DNA of 34,925 nucleotides from a virus, in IMG/VR virus record IMGVR_UViG_3300042539_001222, positions 1 through 34,925 of that record; one strand, 5' to 3'. This document shows, piece after piece, positions 1 to 5,873 of the stretch (position 1 is the first letter of the stretch; every line of letters begins with the position of its first letter). The notes under the pieces are model-generated. The model had not been told where the DNA came from and searched no databases. It saw only the letters and a list, made by a program, of their open reading frames with translations. A program made the translations under genes and the position numbers.

Positions 1-318
1 CTGTTCAAGGATCGCAGCAAGGGCAGACTGGATCGTGCTTGCTCCTACAGTGTGCTTGGTAGCACCACAGTGGTACAGCCTGCTGTACAGACTAAGGCTG
101 TGCCTGTCCAAACACCGCTGCCTAAGGCTGCTCCTGTAACTGCGCCCTGGAACCTGCCCTTGGGCGCTAGCAAAGCAGATCAAGTCCGCGCTCGCATTGC
201 AGTGGCCAAGAACAACGGTGAAGGCAGCTCAGCTGTGGTCAACTATGCAGTCACGGTGCTTGGCATGACGCTAGCATTGGCCAAGACCTATGTCAAGAAC
301 AATTGGTCAAAGGCCTGA
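1..318 (+). CDS. Unrecognised protein, C-terminal part only (5' end outside window)
   Basis: The frame is open from base 1 to the TGA at 316-318, so the true start lies upstream; GTG at 52 is only an internal possibility. The visible 105 residues have a Pro/Val/Ala-rich linker (VQTPLPKAAPVTAP) followed by a compact helical-looking tail, SKADQVRARIAVAKNN through GMTLALAKTYVKNNW. That tail weakly resembles short C-terminal domains of phage and bacterial proteins of the type 'KAxxARxxF...GMTxxGASTYYxN', but I would not name a function. Codon use (CTG, CAG, GCC, GTG) is clearly more GC-rich than in every gene to the right, which is odd for one phage genome. Confidence 0.5.
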   Translation: MFKDRSKGRLDRACSYSVLGSTTVVQPAVQTKAVPVQTPLPKAAPVTAPWNLPLGASKADQVRARIAVAKNNGEGSSAVVNYAVTVLGMTLALAKTYVKNNWSKA

Positions 319-340
319 GGCGGTGGAGGGGCTTTGAGGT

Positions 341-369
341 GGCTGAGGAGGCTGAGGAGGCTGAGGAGG
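341..369. repeat. Tandem 9-bp G-rich repeat (GGCTGAGGA x3)
   Basis: Three perfect copies of GGCTGAGGA (341-349, 350-358, 359-367) lie just after the stop codon at 318, inside a purine-rich stretch (317-379) that ends in a run of six G. It could be a slippage-prone tract or, on the G-rich plus strand, a weak G-quadruplex candidate. It separates the GC-rich left edge from the AT-rich remainder. Confidence 0.8.
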
Positions 370-380
370 TAGTGGGGGGC

Positions 381-422
381 TGTAAACTTACAAAGCTTAC
401 AGCTAGCTTACAACCGCTTGCA
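381..422. repeat. Phased CTTACA hexamer repeats (iteron-like)
   Basis: CTTACA occurs at 387-392, 396-401 and 407-412, with a CTTGCA variant at 417-422. The spacing is 9, 11 and 10 bp, about one helical turn. Two copies extend to AGCTTACA (394-401, 405-412), and TGTAAACTTACA at 381-392 is nearly palindromic. The array lies in the 238-bp spacer between the left-edge gene and the small membrane protein. Protein-binding repeats are one reading; no function is established. Confidence 0.55.
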
Positions 423-526
423 AAACCCCACCATGGTTAGACTAGATCACCAGGGGCCGAGATCTCCAGACCTTTTAAAAATTTTGCAGCAAAAATTTTA
501 GGGTTGTATATAGGTTCGGGCAAGTG

Positions 527-533
527 TTAAATA
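527..533 (+). promoter_or_regulatory. T4 late-promoter-like element for the holin-like gene
   Basis: TTAAATA lies 23 bp before the chosen ATG at 557. Initiation about 6 nt downstream would give a short leader that contains the GGAGA ribosome-binding site at 546-550. This also argues against an alternative start at 524, which would lie upstream of the transcript. Confidence 0.5.
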
Positions 534-556
534 GTATTTTTATTTGGAGAAATACT

Positions 557-751
557 ATGTCTGCAGAAGTTCAAGAAGTTGGAAAAAAGTTCTGGTTAAG
601 TAAGACTTTATGGGTCAATGTTGTAGCAGGGTTAGCCATAATAGTTCAAGCTAGTTATGGATTTGTAGTCAGTCCGGAATATCAAGCGTTAGCATTAAGT
701 TTAATCAATTTAGGGTTACGTAAGATCACCAATGAGCCGTTAGTCTGGTAA
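557..751 (+). CDS. Small holin-like membrane protein
   Basis: A 64-residue protein with an N-terminal polar segment, then KxFWLSKTLWVNVVAGLAIIVQ, which looks like one hydrophobic transmembrane stretch (about residues 17-40), and a second amphipathic/hydrophobic segment (SPEYQALALSLINLGLRKIT) ending in NEPLVW. This 'SKTxWVN...G.xxxPE.QA..L...N..LR..T.EP' pattern is familiar from short phage membrane proteins often labelled putative holins. The start at 557 is preferred over 524 because GGAGA lies 6 nt before it and the late promoter lies between the two. The 3' end overlaps the convergent HNH gene by 12 nt. Function as a holin is inference from size and topology. Confidence 0.65.
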   Translation: MSAEVQEVGKKFWLSKTLWVNVVAGLAIIVQASYGFVVSPEYQALALSLINLGLRKITNEPLVW

Positions 752-1021
752 TTTTTTTGGTCCCAAACGTGCCAGTATATTAAGTGCACGTTGTCTAAGT
801 TTATCAGTAAATTCATCTTCGCTCAGAGTACCTTTAGCGAGGTTACATTTACGACAAGCTACTTGTAGATTATCTCTAGTAGTCAGTCCGCCCTTAGATT
901 CTGGAATAATATGATCTAAGTGTATTTCTTTATCTTGTAAATCTTCGTCACAGTAGACGCATCTTAGTCCGTCGCGTTCTATAACTGATCTACGTAGATT
1001 AAGTGGTATATACTGTTTCAT
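740..1021 (-). CDS. Free-standing HNH endonuclease
   Basis: A 93-residue protein with a clear HNH fold. A CxxC pair (C21VYC24) is followed by HLDHIIPESKGG (metal-binding HxxH-type motif), then DNLQVACRKCNLAKG with the second CxxC and the final N. Such small nucleases cut DNA near their own locus and behave as selfish or homing elements in T-even-like phages; some are co-opted for packaging. It is transcribed against its neighbours and shares a 76-bp divergent spacer with the gene at 1098. There is no intron signature around it, so it is best described as a free-standing (mobile) nuclease. Confidence 0.88.
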   Translation of the reverse strand: MKQYIPLNLRRSVIERDGLRCVYCDEDLQDKEIHLDHIIPESKGGLTTRDNLQVACRKCNLAKGTLSEDEFTDKLRQRALNILARLGPKKLPD

Positions 1022-1025
1022 TTGT

Positions 1026-1063
1026 ATTATATATCACGATTTCAATTTTGTTAGATATATAAT
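1026..1063. repeat. Inverted repeat in the divergent HNH/acyltransferase-like spacer
   Basis: ATTATATATC (1026-1035) is mirrored by GATATATAAT (1054-1063) across an 18-bp spacer. Each arm contains a TATAAT-like core pointing towards the adjacent gene, so the pair may be divergent -10 elements or an operator. Low sequence complexity means a chance match is possible. Confidence 0.4.
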
Positions 1064-1097
1064 GGATAATTAGTGGTATAAAATTCAGTTATATCAC

Positions 1098-1535
1098 ATG
1101 TTGCATATTATCAATAGTTTAGAAGATTCGTATATAAGTTTATTCAAGGATGATCCAGTCAGACCTGAAATTTCGTCAAAGTTTCGATGTCAAGAGGGTA
1201 GTAATTCTAGTTTTGTATTATTAGATTCTACCAGTTCACGAGTTCGAGCTGTAATATGTTGTGCGTTCAAATCTCAAGTGCCCAGTAGCATAGATGAGTT
1301 ATTGAATAGTAGTAGTGGTAGTAAGGCCATATTTTATACTGTATGGAGTTATGATCGTAGTGCGGGCAGTGAGATTGTGCAGTCTGTTCCTAGTTTTATT
1401 CGTAGTAGATTTAGTGGAGTGGATGAGTTTTACACGTTTAGTCCCAAGGGTCAAAGTGTGCGAAATTTTCATCTAGGGTTAGGGGCAAGTATATATAGAG
1501 AAAATTCGGATTCGGTGAATTATTCTTACAATTAA
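1098..1535 (+). CDS. Conserved phage protein resembling the acyltransferase (GNAT-like) part of malonyl-CoA decarboxylase
   Basis: A 145-residue protein. The second half reads IFYTVWSYDRSAG..IVQSVPSFIRSR, then FYTFSPKGQSVRNFHLGLGA. The pairing of a 'xT/FSP' strand with a downstream 'FHLxxGA' motif is what one sees in the C-terminal, GNAT-fold domain of malonyl-CoA decarboxylase (TLSP... FHLRNGA), and in short uncharacterised marine phage proteins of the same pattern. The substrate and even catalytic activity are unknown. The N-terminal half (Ser-rich) is unrecognised. No strong ribosome-binding site precedes the ATG. No late-promoter consensus is seen, only TATAAAAT at 1077-1084. Confidence 0.45.
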   Translation: MLHIINSLEDSYISLFKDDPVRPEISSKFRCQEGSNSSFVLLDSTSSRVRAVICCAFKSQVPSSIDELLNSSSGSKAIFYTVWSYDRSAGSEIVQSVPSFIRSRFSGVDEFYTFSPKGQSVRNFHLGLGASIYRENSDSVNYSYN

Positions 1536-1603
1536 GTATGTAGTTAATATAGATGGAGTGGGTTAAGTTTTTTTTGCGCTTCGCGCCAAGTGGAAGTCAG
1601 TGG

Positions 1604-1611
1604 AATAAATA
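1604..1611 (+). promoter_or_regulatory. Late-promoter-like element, nearly leaderless start
   Basis: AATAAATA ends 7 nt before the ATG at 1619. With T4 late-promoter geometry the mRNA would begin about 2 nt before the start codon, and no Shine-Dalgarno sequence is present. Confidence 0.55.
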
Positions 1612-1618
1612 GTTCATC

Positions 1619-2986
1619 ATGAGAGCAAGAGAATTTTTATCAGAAAGTATAGAGCGTTTAAAGGGTCATTTAAAGGATCTCATAGATCGCACCAGTGATG
1701 AAACCTTATTAAACAAGATCTATACATCTTTAAACCGTGGGTCGTTAGTGCCGCGGATATCTTCGGGATTAGAGTCGTTATCTGATCCTGAGATTCGTGG
1801 GTTTGTCAATGAAATAGCTGACATCATAGTTCAAGCGCCCGGGTCGTATGAGGAAAAGATTGATTTTGTCAGTGGGTTACAAAAAGGGTTCATTGATGTA
1901 GGCATAATGACTGACAAGGGCAGACATCATTTTTCTGATTTATTAAGACCTACTGACAAGGTCAGTAAGCGATTTTTATTCAATATGTTCAATGCCTTAA
2001 AGGATCTTGGTAAGGGATCTCAAAAGGGTCCCGGTGAATTTGCCATAGCCATAATGAGTCCAGAGGTTAGTATATTCGGATCAGGTGATCTAAAAATCAA
2101 AGATAAAACTGTAGAAGTAAAAGCTGGTTATGGAACTGTAGGGGCCACAGGTCTTTTTCAATATTTAGATGTACCTAATATTTTAAAGAAATATTTGCCG
2201 GATTTAGATGTTACACAAAACATAGGTGCTGGTACTTTAGCTAAAGCGTTGCAAGATGAAGTCAGTAAGCCTAATACATCGTTAACACCGGACAATTTAC
2301 AAAATTTTGCCAATGAATTAGTAGAGTATATTTTCAAAGGTCAAATAGCCTGGGCCAATGTACAGCCTCTCAAAGATGCCATAATGAATGTAAACATGCC
2401 TCCAAATTTATTAGATGATGCCATTCGTAAAGGTTATCTAATAGCTGCATATAGTGCATATAGAGGAGAGATGGGTTCAGAAGGGTCGAGAAATAAATTT
2501 GACGGATTAATGTTAATAGATTATGAGAGACAGGATCTAAGATATTTTGATGATCCTGAAGAGTTGTATAAGGATATTGACAAGCCTCAAATATTATTCT
2601 CTGCAAAGAATTCTCAATGGGCTGCACGTTTAATAAGTCCAAGTGTTAAGTTAAAAGGCAGAGAATTAGTTAAACCAGAGCGTCCAGCAGAGATTACTCC
2701 TGATTCTCTCAATCAATACTCAAAAGACCTTGCATCGCATTTTGTAAGTATAGCGCAAAGAAGTGATCCTCAAAATCTTGATCTAAGAGAACCTCAGTTA
2801 GTAACAGATCTATCAAGTACCTTAATGGATTTACTCAATCAGGGATATAAAGAAGCTAAATTAAGAGCAGAAATACTTAAGAGATTCCCTATGTTGAATC
2901 CCAGAGCAAAACCTAATACCACAAACGTAGCTCAGCCGGCACCACAACAATCATTCGAACCACAACCTACTATTCCTAGCGTTTAA
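1619..2986 (+). CDS. Putative capsid-targeted protein with PD-(D/E)XK-like nuclease motif
   Basis: A 455-residue protein not recognised as a whole. Its first ten residues, MRAREFLSES, resemble the T4 capsid-targeting sequence of internal proteins (MKTYQEFIAE followed by cleavage), and LSE/S fits the (L/I)xE cleavage rule of the T4 prohead protease gp21. Further in, GEFAIAI (E140), SGDLKI (D157) and TVEVKAG (E166, K168) form the spacing expected of a PD-(D/E)XK nuclease core. The C-terminus is a Pro/Gln-rich tail. The late-promoter-like element just upstream agrees with virion-time expression. My reading is an internal head protein that is processed and ejected with DNA; this is inference. Alternatives are a head-associated nuclease of other purpose, or a structural protein with a fortuitous motif. 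Confidence 0.6.
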   Translation: MRAREFLSESIERLKGHLKDLIDRTSDETLLNKIYTSLNRGSLVPRISSGLESLSDPEIRGFVNEIADIIVQAPGSYEEKIDFVSGLQKGFIDVGIMTDKGRHHFSDLLRPTDKVSKRFLFNMFNALKDLGKGSQKGPGEFAIAIMSPEVSIFGSGDLKIKDKTVEVKAGYGTVGATGLFQYLDVPNILKKYLPDLDVTQNIGAGTLAKALQDEVSKPNTSLTPDNLQNFANELVEYIFKGQIAWANVQPLKDAIMNVNMPPNLLDDAIRKGYLIAAYSAYRGEMGSEGSRNKFDGLMLIDYERQDLRYFDDPEELYKDIDKPQILFSAKNSQWAARLISPSVKLKGRELVKPERPAEITPDSLNQYSKDLASHFVSIAQRSDPQNLDLREPQLVTDLSSTLMDLLNQGYKEAKLRAEILKRFPMLNPRAKPNTTNVAQPAPQQSFEPQPTIPSV

Positions 2987-3013
2987 TAATTTTATATGAC
3001 ATGATTTATGTCA

Positions 3014-3020
3014 TTAAATA
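3014..3020 (+). promoter_or_regulatory. Late-promoter-like element for the glycosyltransferase pair
   Basis: TTAAATA lies 36 bp before the ATG at 3056. The predicted transcript start (about 3026) falls after the ATG at 3008 and before the GGAAGG ribosome-binding site, which supports translation from 3056. Confidence 0.5.
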
Positions 3021-3055
3021 CGTATAGAATTATTTTTTTAAGCCGGAAGGAAAGT

Positions 3056-3835
3056 ATGGGTAAGACGTTTGCACATTCTGGGACCAGTGGTGATGTCATG
3101 ATGAGTCTCAACGCCATGAAGTTATTAGGTGGTGGTCATTTATATCTCAAGTTAAACAATTTAGATCGAGTAGTTCAAAAGTATCTAGGGTGGCCGTCAG
3201 CTGGATTTCATTCTGGGCGTATGACTCAAAAAGACTTTGAAGATCTGAGAGAATTAGTTGAGCATCAATCGTATATAACCGGTTTCAGTGTATGGCAAGG
3301 TGAGGAAGTAGATCATGATTTTGACATCATGGCTGCTGGTCACAACATACCCGATTTTCCTAGAAATTTCAGTAACTTAAATGCTAGGGCGATGGGTTTA
3401 GATACCACAAAGTATCGTACTGAGTTGCAGATCAAATCATGGTTAGAATGCAGAGATCCTATAAAAGTTCCCGGAAAGCCTATTGTAGTTTTTAGAGGTC
3501 CTAGATATCAAGAGGGCAATGAATTACAAGGAGCACAATGGTTAGAGTGGCGTGATTGGGGTCTTGCTGATCAAGCTGTGTTCATAGGGTTACCATCGGA
3601 TCATGAATGGTTCTGTAAAACGTTAAACATGGATATTGAGCATTGGAAAACCGACACTTATTGGGATATGGCTCGTGTCATGGCAGGTTCAGAAATGGTT
3701 ATAACCAGTATGAGTAGTCCATGTGCAATGGCATTAGCTATGGGTAAGACAACGTGGATTGAAACCCGGAAGAATATCGAAATTGAAAGATTAGAAGTTA
3801 ATTATCCGTGGCGTTCGAATGTATTTTATTTTTAA
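3056..3835 (+). CDS. GT-B (family 9/heptosyltransferase-like) glycosyltransferase
   Basis: A 259-residue protein beginning MGKTFAHSGTSGDVMMSLNAMKLLGGG, the 'HSGTxGDxxxSLxxxKxLGGG' start typical of short GT9-like proteins found in phages and bacteria. The C-terminal half contains VFIGLPSDHEWF, then YWDMARVMAGSEMVITSMSSP followed by AMALAMGKTTWIE. This is the position of the nucleotide-sugar-binding 'D/SSSPxxxAxAxGK' loop of heptosyltransferase-type GT-B enzymes. ATG 3056 has GGAAGG 6 nt upstream and matches the family start; an in-frame ATG at 3008 lies outside the predicted late mRNA. The gene is followed 12 bp later by a second glycosyltransferase, suggesting that both act on the same glycan. 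The donor is unknown; ADP-heptose is possible given the heptose cassette at 10-12 kb. Confidence 0.6.
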   Translation: MGKTFAHSGTSGDVMMSLNAMKLLGGGHLYLKLNNLDRVVQKYLGWPSAGFHSGRMTQKDFEDLRELVEHQSYITGFSVWQGEEVDHDFDIMAAGHNIPDFPRNFSNLNARAMGLDTTKYRTELQIKSWLECRDPIKVPGKPIVVFRGPRYQEGNELQGAQWLEWRDWGLADQAVFIGLPSDHEWFCKTLNMDIEHWKTDTYWDMARVMAGSEMVITSMSSPCAMALAMGKTTWIETRKNIEIERLEVNYPWRSNVFYF

Positions 3836-3847
3836 GGAATAGATCAA

Positions 3848-4504
3848 ATGGTAATGGCAGTAGTCACAATGAATGATGGGGGATATGATTATCTAACTCC
3901 CTTGACCTGGGACCAAAATGGTTTATTGTATTGTGAGCAATGGGGATATCCTTATGTTGTTATAGATGATTTTGGTGGATTACCACCTGGATTTGCCAAA
4001 GTAGATAATATGTTAGCAATATGTAAAGAGAATCCAGAAGTTGAGTGGATCTTATGGAAAGATGCTGACGGTTTAATAACAAATTTTAGCACCAAAATTG
4101 AAGACATAGTTGATAACAATTATCATGTTATGATAACAACATGGTGGAATGGTATAAACAATGGAATGATGTTAGTGCGGAATTCAGAGCAAGGTCGTGC
4201 GTATCTTGAAATGATTATGGGTAAGTTACCGGAATATAGAGATCATCCATGTGTAGAGCAACAAGTTATGATAGACACATTTGAAGAGTGGAAACATATT
4301 ATCAAGGTCTGTCCTCAACGTTTATTCAATGCAGCCTGTTTTAGTGATGGTGCACACAGAGGTGCATATACAAGTACATTAGATACTTTAGGCACTGATG
4401 GTCAATGGCAACCCGGTGATTGGATCATGCATTGGCCTGGGCAAGATCCTTACATGCGTATACAGTTAGCTAAAAAATATCTCAGACAGGTTATACCTGC
4501 TTAA
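3848..4504 (+). CDS. GT-A glycosyltransferase of the GT34 (galactosyl/mannosyltransferase) type
   Basis: A 218-residue protein with the landmarks of GT34-like enzymes. WILWKDADGLITN (DAD at 72-74) is the metal- and nucleotide-sugar-binding DxD motif. It is followed by NNGMMLVRNS (acceptor-side loop), EQQVMIDTF, and a C-terminal IMHWPGQDP (His-containing metal site). The ribosome-binding site TAAGGA precedes the ATG, and the gene most likely shares the late mRNA of the gene before it. It would transfer a hexose from a nucleotide-sugar in the cytoplasm. The target (host surface glycan, virion protein or DNA) cannot be read from sequence. The 3' end overlaps the convergent methyltransferase by 14 nt. 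Confidence 0.75.
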   Translation: MVMAVVTMNDGGYDYLTPLTWDQNGLLYCEQWGYPYVVIDDFGGLPPGFAKVDNMLAICKENPEVEWILWKDADGLITNFSTKIEDIVDNNYHVMITTWWNGINNGMMLVRNSEQGRAYLEMIMGKLPEYRDHPCVEQQVMIDTFEEWKHIIKVCPQRLFNAACFSDGAHRGAYTSTLDTLGTDGQWQPGDWIMHWPGQDPYMRIQLAKKYLRQVIPA

Positions 4505-5216
4505 TTGCATAAAAGACTAGTTTGCCCGGAACTGGTTCTTTTATTTCGATTGTGTCAAACTTCATTTGATCTAATATATTAACAAATTCATCTTTAGTGA
4601 AGAACCAAAGATGTTCTATTGATTTCCAATGATGTTGCCCCTCAGGAATCCAAAAATGGGGTAAGTCGATAATAATTTTTCCCTTTGGTTTAAGTATTTC
4701 TCTTGCTTTAGATAGTGATATACTTACGTCAACCATATGTTCGATACTATCGTGCATAGTAATCCAATCATAATGACTAGGTTTAATATCAGTATTCTCT
4801 AATGTACCTGTAATAGTACATGAAAGGTCTCCGATGTCAGTGCCTGGTTCTAAACCCCAACAGTCATAACCTCTTTGTTTTGCAGCATGTACAAATGCAG
4901 AGTTACTGCTACCTACATCTAGACCTTTACTGTAGGATGGTAAGAATCCTTTATATGCGTCAAGTCTAATGTTAGCTATATTTAAATCGTGAATATATCT
5001 ATCTGCGTACGATATAACACCTTTACGCTCTTGGAAAATTTTATGGTAATCGTAGGTATAAAAATTAATAAGATCTTGGTCTTTCCAATTTTCTAATATT
5101 TGATGTACAACACCGCAATCGGTACATTTTAATACAGGTATGTTATTAATAGTAAGTTCAGTGAAATCATGTGTATTTCCGCAGATACATGATTTTATAA
5201 GATTTTTTTCAGTCAT
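4491..5216 (-). CDS. SAM-dependent methyltransferase with N-terminal zinc-binding motif
   Basis: A 241-residue class I methyltransferase. Two CxC/CxxC pairs (C10, C12; C31, C34) form a small zinc-ribbon at the N-terminus. Motif I is GLDVGSSNSAFVHAA (98-112), followed by an acidic loop WGLEPG, then DWITMHDSIEHMVD with the 'xHDSIEHxxD' motif typical of type 11/12 and sugar C- or O-methyltransferases. Next is LKPKGKIIIDLPHFW. Proteins with this zinc-ribbon plus methyltransferase plan often methylate sugars or sugar-nucleotides, which would fit the adjacent glycosyltransferases, but the substrate is not determined. It is monocistronic, with its own late-promoter-like element. Confidence 0.8.
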   Translation of the reverse strand: MTEKNLIKSCICGNTHDFTELTINNIPVLKCTDCGVVHQILENWKDQDLINFYTYDYHKIFQERKGVISYADRYIHDLNIANIRLDAYKGFLPSYSKGLDVGSSNSAFVHAAKQRGYDCWGLEPGTDIGDLSCTITGTLENTDIKPSHYDWITMHDSIEHMVDVSISLSKAREILKPKGKIIIDLPHFWIPEGQHHWKSIEHLWFFTKDEFVNILDQMKFDTIEIKEPVPGKLVFYAIKQV

Positions 5217-5221
5217 GGAAT

Positions 5222-5228
5222 TATTTAC
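5222..5228 (-). promoter_or_regulatory. Late-promoter-like element (GTAAATA), leaderless
   Basis: On the minus strand GTAAATA is followed by 5 nt and then the methyltransferase ATG (5216). T4-type initiation would place +1 on the A of the ATG. There is no Shine-Dalgarno sequence. Confidence 0.6.
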
Positions 5229-5299
5229 AATACTGTTAATTTTATTATACGTATCTTGATCAAAAGTTTCAACTATTAGGTATTTTTATTTTCGATTTA

Positions 5300-5306
5300 T
5301 TAAATA
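5300..5306 (+). promoter_or_regulatory. Late-promoter-like element (TTAAATA), nearly leaderless
   Basis: TTAAATA is followed by 6 nt and then the ATG of the AlgH-like gene at 5313. No ribosome-binding site is visible. It is divergent from the methyltransferase promoter about 70 bp away. Confidence 0.55.
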
Positions 5307-5312
5307 TATTAT

Positions 5313-5873
5313 ATGACAGAACAAAATTATCGCGGTAACTTATTAGCATCACATCCAAAATATCCAGATCCCGATTTAAGGAAAAGTGTTATATTAGTTT
5401 TAGATCATGATGAAAATGGAGCAATAGGATTACAAATAAACAAGCCATATCAAAATGGTGTAAGTTTCTCTACTGTAATGCAAAATGCAGGATTATATTA
5501 TGATAGTGATCAACCGTTATTCATAGGTGGTCAAGAATCATCTAACAGAGTGTATGTTATACACAGCTTAGATTGGTACAGTCCGACTACTAGCAAAATC
5601 AGTGACACATTAGGAGTCAGTACAGATTTATCTATATTAATGGCGATCAGTCAAGGTGAAGGGCCGGAATATTTCCAAGCAGTTGCCGGATATACCAAAT
5701 GGGAATCTAATGAGTTGGAAGGTGAGATTTCTGGACTTGAACCTTGGTCATCGTTACATAGTTGGAATTATATTCCTGCTAGTTTAGAAGTAATCTTTGA
5801 TATAGAGCCCAAAGATCAATGGGCAACAGTTATTAACATTTCAAGCAGATTACAAATTTCTACTTGGTTTTAA
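5313..5873 (+). CDS. AlgH/YqgE (DUF179, UPF0301) family protein
   Basis: A 186-residue protein matching the family across its length. It has GNLLASHP.yPDPDLRKSVILVLDHDENGAIGLQINKP near the N-terminus, then PLFIGGQESSNRVYVIHS, and a C-terminal VAGYTKWESNELEGEI..LEPWSS equivalent to 'GYAGWxxGQLExEI..xxWL'. AlgH/YqgE proteins are widespread in Proteobacteria. They have been tied to regulation of exopolysaccharide and possibly transcription, but no biochemical activity is settled. A phage copy is unusual. The late-promoter-like element and the neighbouring sugar-transfer genes suggest a late, host-envelope-related role, which is inference. The 3' end overlaps gp41 by 4 nt, convergently. Confidence 0.88.
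   Translation: MTEQNYRGNLLASHPKYPDPDLRKSVILVLDHDENGAIGLQINKPYQNGVSFSTVMQNAGLYYDSDQPLFIGGQESSNRVYVIHSLDWYSPTTSKISDTLGVSTDLSILMAISQGEGPEYFQAVAGYTKWESNELEGEISGLEPWSSLHSWNYIPASLEVIFDIEPKDQWATVINISSRLQISTWF

Noticed and set aside
470-500. AAAAATTTTGC/GCAAAAATTTT hairpin as terminator of the left-edge gene
   Set aside because: The stem is imperfect and AT-only apart from one GC pair, and no T-run follows.
1574-1592. GCGC-TTC-GCGC hairpin next to a T-run, as a terminator
   Set aside because: The T-run precedes the hairpin on the plus strand, and on the minus strand the hairpin is followed by A residues, so neither orientation fits an intrinsic terminator.
2370-2642. 90-aa minus-strand open frame inside the 455-aa gene
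   Set aside because: Fully inside a well-supported gene, with no ribosome-binding site or recognisable domain; an opposite-strand shadow.
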